Positions 49,562 through 56,720 of a DNA stretch of 56,720 nucleotides are shown in pieces. A program made the translations under genes and the position numbers. The DNA is taken from assembly GCF_000308795.1 (NCBI RefSeq), contig NZ_BAGK01000223.1, positions 1 to 56,720 of the forward strand, in the 5' to 3' direction. Under the pieces are notes generated by a model. That model worked only from the letters and a program-made list of their open reading frames with translations, was not told the origin of the DNA and did no database searches. The stretch is from Nocardia thailandica NBRC 100428 (GTDB taxonomy: Bacteria; Actinomycetota; Actinomycetes; Mycobacteriales; Mycobacteriaceae). Positions within the stretch are counted from its first letter, which is position 1, and the number at the start of each line of letters is the position of its first letter.

Positions 49562-50698
49562 ATGCGGATCCGGACAGCCGTGGCGGTGGCCGTGGCGACC
49601 ACCCTGGCCCTCGTACCGCAGCGGGCGGGCGCGCAGCCCGCTCCCGAGATCGGTACGCCGGTCTCGGTGGCACCGCTGCCCGCCGCGGCGGTCCTGCCCG
49701 GCTCGGCCAGGGCCGAGCGGCTCATCTACCGCTCGACCACCGCGGGCGACGCGCCCGTCGACACCAGCGCCGCGGTCTATCTCCCCGCCGGCGAGCCGCC
49801 CGCGGGCGGCTGGCCGGTGATCGCCTGGGCGCACGGCACCGTGGGGCTCGGCGACGACTGCGCCTACAGCGTGGCCGGCCCCGCTGCGGTCGACCGGGAC
49901 TGGGCCTACCTGGGCACCTGGCTCGCCCAGGGCTACGCCGTGGTGGCCGCCGACTACGCGGGGCTCGGCGGCGACGGCGAGCACCCCTACCTCAACGGCG
50001 TCGTCGAGGCGCACAACGTGGTCGACGCGGTCCACGCGGCGACCCGGCAGTACCCGCAGCTGTCCCGTCGGTGGGCGGTGGTCGGCCAGTCCCAGGGCGG
50101 CGGCGCGGCCGTCTACACGGCCCGCTACGCCACCGCCTTCGGCGGACCCGACCTCGACTACCGCGGCGCGGTCGGCACCGGCGTGCCCGCCTACATCGAG
50201 GACATATTGGTGCCCCTCGGCCCCGGCGTGCCGCCGCTGGAACTCGGCGCGCACACCACCGCCTACGTGCTCTACATCCTCAACGGCCTGCGCACCACCT
50301 ATCCGCGGCTCGGCGTCGACGACCTGCTGACCGACGCGGGCCGCGACTGGCTGACCAGGGCACGGACCGCGTGCATCGGCCCGTTCGGCGAGGAATTGGC
50401 CGCGGCGGACGTCGTGCTGGGGGATCTGTTCGCCCGCCCGCTCGCCTCGCTGCCGGACCTGCACGGCCTGCTGGCCGGCTACATGGGCCTGCCGGAGTCG
50501 GGCTACGACCGCCCGCTGTTCCTCGGGCAGGGCCTGCGCGACACCGACGTCATCACCCCGGAGACGCTGCGCTTCGCCGCGGTGCTGACCGCGGGCGGCC
50601 AGCCGGTGACGGTGCGCACCTACCCCACCGACCACGACGGCACGGTCAACGCCTCGCTGGTCGACTCGTTGCCGTTCGTGCGCGGCCTGTTCGCCTGA
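49562..50698 (+). CDS. Secreted lipase (LIP family)
   Basis: 378 residues. Sec signal peptide (MRIRTAVAVAVATTLALVPQRAGAQ), then an alpha/beta-hydrolase of the secretory-lipase family: WPVIAWAHGTVGLGDDCAYS, VAADYAGLGGDGEHPYLNG, nucleophile elbow VVGQSQGGGAAVY and a late His in YPTDHDGTVNASL. Hydrolyses lipids or esters outside the cell. ATG 49562 follows a GAGGAGGA site. Its promoter region is shared with icl, so lipid use may link the two. Confidence 0.9.
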   Translation: MRIRTAVAVAVATTLALVPQRAGAQPAPEIGTPVSVAPLPAAAVLPGSARAERLIYRSTTAGDAPVDTSAAVYLPAGEPPAGGWPVIAWAHGTVGLGDDCAYSVAGPAAVDRDWAYLGTWLAQGYAVVAADYAGLGGDGEHPYLNGVVEAHNVVDAVHAATRQYPQLSRRWAVVGQSQGGGAAVYTARYATAFGGPDLDYRGAVGTGVPAYIEDILVPLGPGVPPLELGAHTTAYVLYILNGLRTTYPRLGVDDLLTDAGRDWLTRARTACIGPFGEELAAADVVLGDLFARPLASLPDLHGLLAGYMGLPESGYDRPLFLGQGLRDTDVITPETLRFAAVLTAGGQPVTVRTYPTDHDGTVNASLVDSLPFVRGLFA

Positions 50699-50716
50699 CC
50701 CCGCCGCCGGAGCAGG

Positions 50717-51610
50717 TCAGCCCGCGGGGTGAACCCGGCGCCAGTGGTCGGCGATGTCGATGCGCCGGGTGATCCACACCTTCTCGTGGGACTGCACGTG
50801 GTCGAGGAACCGTTCCAGCGCGGCGGTCCGCGCGGGACGGCCCGCCAGCCGACAATGCAGCCCGACCGAGAGCATCTTCGGGCTGCCCTCGGCGCCTTCG
50901 CGATACAGCACGTCGAAGGCGTCGCGGAGGTGGGCGAAGAACTCCTCGCCGGTGGCGAAACCGGCAGGCGAGGCGAACCGCATGTCGTTGGTGTCGAGGG
51001 TGTAGGGCACCACCAGGTGATCGCGGCCGTCGACGCGCACCCAGTAGGGCAGGTCGTCGGCGTAGGAGTCGGCGTCGTAGGTGAATCCGCCGTGCTCGAC
51101 GACCAGCGCGCGCGTGTTCGGTGAATCGCGGCCGGTGTACCAGCCCAGCGGCCGCTCGCCGGTCAGTTCCGTGAGCACCCGCACGGCTTCGGCCAGGTGC
51201 GCGCGTTCGGTGTCGATGTCGGTGAGCTGGTAGCTCTTCCAGCGCAGCCCGTGCCCGGCGATCTCGTGGCCGAGTTCGCGGAAGGCCGCCACCGCCTCGG
51301 GATTGCGCTGCATGGCGCGCGCGACGGCGAAGATCGTCAACGGCAGCCCGCGCCGCTCGAACACCCGCAGCACCCGCCACAATCCGGCCCGCGCACCGTA
51401 CTCGTAGAGCGATTCCATGCTCATGTGCCGGTTCGGGAACGCCTCGGCGGGGGTCATCTCGGACAGGAACGTCTCCGAATGGGCGTCCCCGTCCAGGACG
51501 TTGTTCTCCCCGCCCTCTTCGTAGTTGAGCACGAACTGCAGGGCGATGCGCGCGCCGCCGGGCCAGCGCGGGTCCGGCGGGGTGGGGCCGTAGCCGACGA
51601 AATCCCTCAT
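50717..51610 (-). CDS. puuE: Allantoinase PuuE (polysaccharide-deacetylase type)
   Basis: 297 residues. NodB-type fold without the usual signal peptide. Family hallmarks: RDFVGYGPTPPDPRWPGGARIALQFVLNYEEGGE, ELGHEIAGHGLRWKSYQ, and GWYTGRDSPNTRALVVE. Converts allantoin to allantoate, independent of metal-dependent DAL1-type allantoinase. ATG 51610 overlaps the allantoicase stop (ATGA). Last gene of the purine operon. Confidence 0.93.
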   Translation of the reverse strand: MRDFVGYGPTPPDPRWPGGARIALQFVLNYEEGGENNVLDGDAHSETFLSEMTPAEAFPNRHMSMESLYEYGARAGLWRVLRVFERRGLPLTIFAVARAMQRNPEAVAAFRELGHEIAGHGLRWKSYQLTDIDTERAHLAEAVRVLTELTGERPLGWYTGRDSPNTRALVVEHGGFTYDADSYADDLPYWVRVDGRDHLVVPYTLDTNDMRFASPAGFATGEEFFAHLRDAFDVLYREGAEGSPKMLSVGLHCRLAGRPARTAALERFLDHVQSHEKVWITRRIDIADHWRRVHPAG

Positions 51611-52581
51611 GCGCCCAGTTCTCCGAACAAGCGCAGCCGGGCGAGGCCCCCGTCGGGATAGATGTCGAGGCGGACCTCCTCGACCGAGGCGGCGGCGGGG
51701 GCGAGGGCGAACCGGTGCCGGGTGTCGGGCAGCAGGTTCGTGCGGGGCAGCAGCTCGACCTCGGTGCCGTCGGTCGTGACCCCGGTCAGCCGGGCGGCGC
51801 CGGGGCTGTTGCCGAGGAAGCAGGAGGTGTCGATCTCGGCGAGGCGGATCGCGCCGGGTCCGGCGAGCTTGATCCGCACCCAGTCGTTGCCGTCGTCGCG
51901 GCGGCGGGCGGTCTCCCAGCCGTCACCCATGACCCGGGCGAGACCGGGGTAGAGCAGCTGGTTGGGCGAGCTGTAGAAGCGGTTGGAGCAGTCGAGGACG
52001 AGGGCGCCGTTCTCGATGGCGGCCAGGTCGAGCGGGCCGAGGCCGAGCAGCTCCGGATCCGGCCTGCCCTCGCCGTGCACGCGCAGCCGGGCGACGCCGC
52101 CGTCGGGATGCATGGTGAGCCGGACGTGGGTCCAGCGCCGGTCGTCGGCGATCGGGAACGGGGTGCGGCTGTCGCCGGACACCTCGACACGATCGAGCAG
52201 CGGCACCCAGTCGGTGCGGGCGGCGATCTCCTCGGCGGGCGGGTAGCCGCCGATCTCGAGGGCCGAGAGGGAGACCGCGGGCGGGTAGTTACCCGTGAAC
52301 CACGCGGTGTCGACCACGACACCCCGGATCACGCCGGGGACGCCGAGCCGGATGACCGCGCTGTCGTCGCCGGGCAGTCCCCGGTGGCGGCGGGTCTCCC
52401 ACCCGTCGTAGATCTGGCCCTTGTGCCCGAAGGTGGACGGCCGGTACTGCGCGGGGCCGGGGGAGATCAGGTTCTCCTTCTCGGCGAAGAACTCGTCGTT
52501 CGCCCAGATCACCGAGCCGCCGAGGCCGCGGACGGCCAGGTCGGGCAGGGCCGTGAAGTCGTCGGTCACGCTGTCTCCCAT
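51607..52581 (-). CDS. alc: Allantoicase
   Basis: 324 residues built of two similar jelly-roll repeats: the first has AWFTGNYPPAVSLSALE and WTHVRLTMHPDGGVARLRVHG, the second SCFLGNSPGAARLTGV and VEEVRLDIYPDGGLARLRLFG. Splits allantoate to ureidoglycolate and urea. ATG 52581 overlaps the DUF6986 stop by one base (TGATG). Cotranscribed with puuE. Confidence 0.95.
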   Translation of the reverse strand: MGDSVTDDFTALPDLAVRGLGGSVIWANDEFFAEKENLISPGPAQYRPSTFGHKGQIYDGWETRRHRGLPGDDSAVIRLGVPGVIRGVVVDTAWFTGNYPPAVSLSALEIGGYPPAEEIAARTDWVPLLDRVEVSGDSRTPFPIADDRRWTHVRLTMHPDGGVARLRVHGEGRPDPELLGLGPLDLAAIENGALVLDCSNRFYSSPNQLLYPGLARVMGDGWETARRRDDGNDWVRIKLAGPGAIRLAEIDTSCFLGNSPGAARLTGVTTDGTEVELLPRTNLLPDTRHRFALAPAAASVEEVRLDIYPDGGLARLRLFGELGA

Positions 52582-53813
52582 CACTTCTCCGGCGCGGCCG
52601 GGGCGAGCGTCCGGCGTTCGGCCAGCGCTCGCAGCGTATCGATGTCCAGGGCGCCCGGTAGCTCGTCGGCGGCGCAGGCGCCGCAGTCGAGGGCACGCAG
52701 CACGGTGCGGGCCAGGGCTTCGGCGGTGGCGGGTTCGTCGACCACGCCCCCGCCGCGCCGCGCGAGGTAGGCGGTGAGGCGGGGCACGGCGACCTCGACG
52801 GCGCGCCGGAAGAAGCCGTAGGTGGCCAGCCAGCGGGTGACCAGGTGCCCCGGATGCATGTCCCAGCCCTGGTAGTAGCCGCGGCGCAGGGCCCGTTCGA
52901 CCAGGCGGTGATGGTTGCGCACCGCGGCCTCGACCTCGTCGCCGACCGGGACGATCTGGGTCGAGCCGTCGCTGATCCACACGCCGGTCTGCGCGGCCGC
53001 GGCCTGCATCACCGTCTTGGCGTGGTCGGCGGCCGGATGATCGAGGGCCTGATCGGTGGCGGCGATCCCGCAGGCGGCGGTGTAGTCGTAGGTGCCGAAA
53101 TGCAGGGCGCTGCATCGTTGGTCGGCGTACTCGAGCATGCGCGGGAGCGGCGTTCCGCCGTCGGGGGCGATGACGGCCTGCGGCGACTCGACCTGCAATT
53201 CGAAGCGCAGGGAGTGCGCGGGCAGCCCGAAGCCGCTCTCCAGGCCCTCGCAGACGGCGACCAGCGGCGGGATCTGTTCGGCCGAGCGGATCTTCGGCAC
53301 GGTGAACACGAACCCGTCCGGCACCCCGCCCGCGGCGTCGATGACCAGGTCGAGGGTGCGCAGCGCGCGCCTGCGCTCGCCGGCGGCGAGCCCCTTGATC
53401 CGCACCCCGGTGTGCGCGGGCCGCCCGGGGGTGCCCGCCCACCCGCCGATGAGGCGACCCGCGGCGGCGGCCGCCGCGTCCTCCTCGGCGTCGTCGCGGA
53501 AGCCGTAGCCGTCCTCGAAGTCGATGCGCAGATCCTGGATCGGCGTGGTGCCGAGCCGTTCCCGCACCAGGGGCAGGACGGCGGGCCCGTCGAGCCCGGC
53601 GAAGAGGGCGGGGTGCGCGTCGAGCAGGGCGAGGGCACGCGCGCCCCAGTCGGCCGGGGTGTCCTCGGCGGCCTGGTCGGCGGGCACGTAGACGGTGTGC
53701 ACCGGTTGCGGGCGGGTGCCCGGTCCGGGACAGCGCGCGCGGAGCCCGGCGTCGACGGCGTCGAGCAGGGCGTCGGCGCGGGCACGGATGTGGGCGGGCA
53801 GGTGATCGGTCAC
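52581..53813 (-). CDS. DUF6986 protein, HpcH/HpaI-aldolase-like
   Basis: 410 residues. RIDFEDGYGFRDDAEEDAAA and RFELQVESPQAVI, with FGTYDYTAACGI, fit the TIM-barrel of the HpcH/HpaI aldolase/citrate-lyase superfamily; the acidic residues in FEDG and QVES fit its Mg site. The function is unproven. It is locked between the dehydrogenase (GTGA overlap) and allantoicase (TGATG overlap), so it is probably part of allantoin breakdown; a step on glyoxylate or ureidoglycolate is a guess. GTG 53813. Confidence 0.85.
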   Translation of the reverse strand: MTDHLPAHIRARADALLDAVDAGLRARCPGPGTRPQPVHTVYVPADQAAEDTPADWGARALALLDAHPALFAGLDGPAVLPLVRERLGTTPIQDLRIDFEDGYGFRDDAEEDAAAAAAGRLIGGWAGTPGRPAHTGVRIKGLAAGERRRALRTLDLVIDAAGGVPDGFVFTVPKIRSAEQIPPLVAVCEGLESGFGLPAHSLRFELQVESPQAVIAPDGGTPLPRMLEYADQRCSALHFGTYDYTAACGIAATDQALDHPAADHAKTVMQAAAAQTGVWISDGSTQIVPVGDEVEAAVRNHHRLVERALRRGYYQGWDMHPGHLVTRWLATYGFFRRAVEVAVPRLTAYLARRGGGVVDEPATAEALARTVLRALDCGACAADELPGALDIDTLRALAERRTLAPAAPEK

Positions 53814-56720
53814 CCGGCGGCTCCTTCCTCGACCGACCGCCAGACGCGGTCGGCGGTCATGGGCAGGCGGTCCGGCCGTACGCCGACGGCGTCGCGGATC
53901 GCGTTGGCGAGGGCGGGCGCGACCGGGTTGTACGGCGATTCGCTCATCGACTTGGCGCCGAGCGGCCCGAGCGCGTCCTCGGTGTCGGCGAAGTACACCT
54001 CGGTCACGGGCAGATCGACGTACTGCGGAACGTGATAGTGCCGCAGCGCGCGCGTGGTGACCACCCCGTCGACCGACCGCAGGTCCTCGTGGAGCGCGGT
54101 GCCGATGGCCTGGCCGACGCCGCCTTCGACCTGGCCGCGCAGCTGGACGGGGTTGATCACCGTGCCCGCGTCGACGGCCTGGACCGACTGCAGGATCCGC
54201 ACCTCGCCGGTGTCGGGCCGCACCGCGACGCGGAAGGCGTGCACGTTGAAACTCACCGAACGCGGTGTGCCCGCGTGCAGTCCGTGCGCGAGCAGCTCGC
54301 CGTCGGCCGAGAGCGCCTCGGCGGTCAGCAGCTCGGCGCCGCAGCGCACGCCGTCCGGTTCGAGCACGCAGTCCCGTTCGGGATGTCCGCTGACCTTGGC
54401 CGCCCTGGCCAGCAGCATGGCCCGCAGTTCGAGGGCGGCGGCGTAGGCGGCCCGGCCCGCGACGACCGTGCCGGTGGAGCCGAAGGCGCCGGTGTCGTAG
54501 CCGACGAGGTCGGTGTCGGAGCGGCGCACGACGATCCGGTCGGCGGAGGTGCCGAGCGCGGTCGCGGCGAGCTGCGCGTGCACGGTGGTGGTGCCGTTGC
54601 CGAATTCGGCTGTGCCGACGCGGAGTTCGTAGCGGCCGTCGGGCAGGAGCCGCGCGGTGGCCTCGGCGTGGTGCCCGCGCGGGGGGACCGTGGCGATCAT
54701 GGCGACCGCCATCCCCTCCCCGACCCGCCAGTCCGGCCCCGGCGCTGCGACGCCGTTGCCCCGGCGCAGGGCGGCCTGGGCCGCGTCGAGGCACTGGTCG
54801 AGGCCGTAACTGCCGAACCCGAGGTCGGACTCGTCCTCCTCGAATCCGGTGAAGGGGTCGCCGGGGACCACCACGTTGCGGCGCCGGAACTCGAACGGAT
54901 CCGTATCGAGCCTGCGTGCCAGCTCGTCGATCGCCGATTCGACGGCGAAGATCACCTGGCCGAGGCCGTAGCCGCGGAAGGCGCCGGAGGGCATGTTGTT
55001 GGTGTAGGCGGCCCGGGCGTCGACGCGCTTGTTCGGGCACCGGTACACCGCGACCGATTCGCCGACGGAGTGGAACAGCACGCCGACGCTGTGATTGCCG
55101 TAGGCGCCCGCGTCGGCGAGCACGTCGACCGTGAGCGCGGTGAGGGTGCCGTCCGCGGCCGCGGCGGCGGTGACCGCGACGCGCATCGGGTGACGGCAGG
55201 TCGCGGAGACGAATTCGTCGGTGCGGGTGAACTCGTACTGCACCGGATGCCCGGTCCGCAGCACGGCGAGGGCGAGGAGGTCCTCGGCCAGCATCTCCTG
55301 TTTTGCCCCGAAACCGCCGCCGACGCGGGTGGCGAACACCCGCACCCGGTCGCGGGCGAGGCCGAAGACGTGGCACAGCTCGTCGCGGACGAGGAACGGC
55401 ACCTGGGTGCTCGAGCGCACGACGAGGCGGCCCTCGGCGTCGATCCAGCCGACGCCGCCGTGGGTCTCCAGGTGGACGTGCTGCACGCGGGGCGAATGCC
55501 ACACGCCGCGCACGACTTCCGCGGCGGCGGCGATCCCGGCGGCCGCGTCGCCCACCCCGCCCCGGATCTCGGCGACGAGATTGCGGGCCGGGTCGGCGAT
55601 GCGGGCCGCGGCGGGCTTGTCGCCGTGCAGCGCGGGCGCGGTGGGCGCGAGCGCCTCCTCCGGGGTGAACACCGCGGGCAGCACCTCGTAGCGCACCCAC
55701 AGCGCGCGGACCCCCGCCCGCGCGGCCGCGGGGGTGTCCCCCACCACGGCGGCGACCCGCTGCCCGGCGTATCGGACCACCCGGTCGAGCACGAGGGTGT
55801 CGTCGGGATCGTCCTCGCGCAGGTCGTGGCGGGCGGTGGAGAACGCGACGGCGGGCGCGTCGTCGGCGGTCAGCACGGCCCGCACACCCGGCACGGACAG
55901 CGCCGCGGCGGTGTCGATCGAGAGCACCCGGGCATGGGGATGCGGGCTCGTGAGCACGGCCAGGTGCCAGGGCGCGACCGGCGGCGCCTGCTCCCCGCTG
56001 CCGGGGACGATGTCGAGGGTGAACGGCTCGGTGCCGCGCACGATCCGCGGCCCGGCGGGCGCGCCGACACCGTCGCCGACCTGCCCCCGCACGGGTGTCC
56101 GACCTGCGCCGGGTCCGCGCTCGGCCTGTTGCCGGTGGCGACCGCCCGGCGACCCGTCGAGACCGGTGCTCTCGTCCTCGGGGGCGGGCGCCTGCGCCGT
56201 CCCGGGCTCGGCACCGGATCCGCCGTTCACGAACGCGGGCGCCTGCGCCGACGAGCGCGGCTCGAGGCCGGCGGCGCCGTCTCCGGACGCGGGCGTTGCC
56301 ACGGCGTGGCGGGGCTCGAGGCCGGCGGCGGTGCGCACGCCCGCCGCGTCCAGCGCGTCGCCGATCGCGCGGTACCCGGTGCAGCGGCAGAGGTTTCCCT
56401 TCCACAGTTCCGCGCGGTCCGCGGGTTCGGCGCCGCCGCACCGGGCCAGGCCCGCCGCGGTGACCACCGCGCCCGGCGTGCAGAAGCCGCACTGGAATCC
56501 GGCCCGGTCGACGAAAGCGCGCTGCACCGGGTCGAGGACGTCCTCGGTGCCGAGACCGGCGGCGGTGGTGACGGCCCGGCCCGCCACGCGGTGCGCGGGG
56601 ATCAGGCAGGAGTGCACCGGCTCCCCGTCGAGCAGGACCGAGCAGGCGCCGCAGTCACCGCTGTCGCAACCCTTCTTCACCGCGTGCGCGCCCTGGTCGC
56701 GCAACACCGTGCGCAGGCAC
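53810..56720 (-). CDS. Xanthine-dehydrogenase-like molybdo-[2Fe-2S] protein, N-terminus outside window
   Basis: At least 969 residues; the 5' end is missing. It joins a ferredoxin-type domain (plant-type cluster GCDSGDCGACSVLL...HSC; second cluster FQCGFCTPG...GNLCRCTGYRAIGDAL) to the molybdopterin domains (VGGGFGAKQE, AFRGYGLGQ, GAFGSTG, SESPYNP). Fusion of the small and large subunits without the FAD subunit is the form seen in actinobacterial purine clusters. A Gly/Ala/Pro/Glu linker of about 90 residues with two AAGLEPR copies lies between. Likely oxidises hypoxanthine/xanthine to urate. First gene of the four-gene operon that can be seen. Confidence 0.9.
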   Translation of the reverse strand, partial: CLRTVLRDQGAHAVKKGCDSGDCGACSVLLDGEPVHSCLIPAHRVAGRAVTTAAGLGTEDVLDPVQRAFVDRAGFQCGFCTPGAVVTAAGLARCGGAEPADRAELWKGNLCRCTGYRAIGDALDAAGVRTAAGLEPRHAVATPASGDGAAGLEPRSSAQAPAFVNGGSGAEPGTAQAPAPEDESTGLDGSPGGRHRQQAERGPGAGRTPVRGQVGDGVGAPAGPRIVRGTEPFTLDIVPGSGEQAPPVAPWHLAVLTSPHPHARVLSIDTAAALSVPGVRAVLTADDAPAVAFSTARHDLREDDPDDTLVLDRVVRYAGQRVAAVVGDTPAAARAGVRALWVRYEVLPAVFTPEEALAPTAPALHGDKPAAARIADPARNLVAEIRGGVGDAAAGIAAAAEVVRGVWHSPRVQHVHLETHGGVGWIDAEGRLVVRSSTQVPFLVRDELCHVFGLARDRVRVFATRVGGGFGAKQEMLAEDLLALAVLRTGHPVQYEFTRTDEFVSATCRHPMRVAVTAAAAADGTLTALTVDVLADAGAYGNHSVGVLFHSVGESVAVYRCPNKRVDARAAYTNNMPSGAFRGYGLGQVIFAVESAIDELARRLDTDPFEFRRRNVVVPGDPFTGFEEDESDLGFGSYGLDQCLDAAQAALRRGNGVAAPGPDWRVGEGMAVAMIATVPPRGHHAEATARLLPDGRYELRVGTAEFGNGTTTVHAQLAATALGTSADRIVVRRSDTDLVGYDTGAFGSTGTVVAGRAAYAAALELRAMLLARAAKVSGHPERDCVLEPDGVRCGAELLTAEALSADGELLAHGLHAGTPRSVSFNVHAFRVAVRPDTGEVRILQSVQAVDAGTVINPVQLRGQVEGGVGQAIGTALHEDLRSVDGVVTTRALRHYHVPQYVDLPVTEVYFADTEDALGPLGAKSMSESPYNPVAPALANAIRDAVGVRPDRLPMTADRVWRSVEEGAAG

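Overview
The window is a GC-rich actinobacterial chromosome segment. It most likely comes from Nocardia or a close mycolic-acid-containing relative. Pointers are a mycothiol glycosyltransferase (mshA), an antigen-85-type mycolyltransferase, an HbhA-like protein with a Lys/Ala/Pro tail, an L,D-transpeptidase lipoprotein, and a gene order that follows the Mycobacterium tuberculosis block Rv0497 to Rv0467 in reverse. No rRNA, tRNA, CRISPR array, insertion sequence or integrase was seen. Gene functions are inferred from protein motifs and family knowledge; no database search was run.

Layout. 1-5.8 kb: an Rv0497-like protein (partial), exopolyphosphatase ppx, an Rv0495c-like gene, a small secreted protein, and regX3-senX3 with a PHO-box-like triple repeat upstream of senX3. 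5.8-7.5 kb: an HxlR regulator, an NAD(P)-binding reductase whose 3' end looks frameshifted, and a DoxX protein; these lie between senX3 and gpm1, which are neighbours in M. tuberculosis. 7.6-12.6 kb: gpm1, a free-standing KOW-domain protein, a ROK kinase, a YbjN-like protein, mshA and a mycolyltransferase. 12.6-19.2 kb: a drug-efflux-type MFS transporter preceded by a 38-codon leader frame, a carbonic anhydrase lipoprotein, an alpha/beta hydrolase, an SDR, mscL, and a second MFS transporter behind a CsoR-like palindrome. 19.5-31.6 kb: the cell-envelope block (L,D-transpeptidase, murB, two DUF2505 genes, DUF2993, deoC, purU, DUF2516, hbhA, XRE regulator, DUF445). 31.8-44.1 kb: a TetR regulator; a translationally coupled ABC1-kinase/enoyl-reductase-like/methyltransferase trio; an AGCS symporter; ppk2; a DsbA-VKOR disulfide pair; an HtrA protease; an alcohol dehydrogenase; an AI-2E-type permease; and a ZIP transporter. 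44.1-49.6 kb: a MetE homologue, fadB2 and isocitrate lyase. 49.6-56.7 kb: a secreted lipase and a four-gene overlapping purine-catabolism operon (molybdo-iron-sulfur dehydrogenase, DUF6986 aldolase-like protein, allantoicase, PuuE allantoinase).

Connections. senX3-regX3, ppx and ppk2 all concern phosphate and polyphosphate. mshA, the DsbA-VKOR pair and HtrA concern thiol balance and envelope protein quality. Isocitrate lyase and allantoin breakdown both feed glyoxylate, and DUF6986 may belong to that junction.

The most unusual items are: (1) a full-length MetE homologue in which three of the four zinc ligands and a conserved active-site His are replaced; (2) a family of composite inverted repeats with 22-bp arms; (3) a Pro-rich leader ORF overlapping the efflux gene start; and (4) DUF6986 locked into the purine operon.
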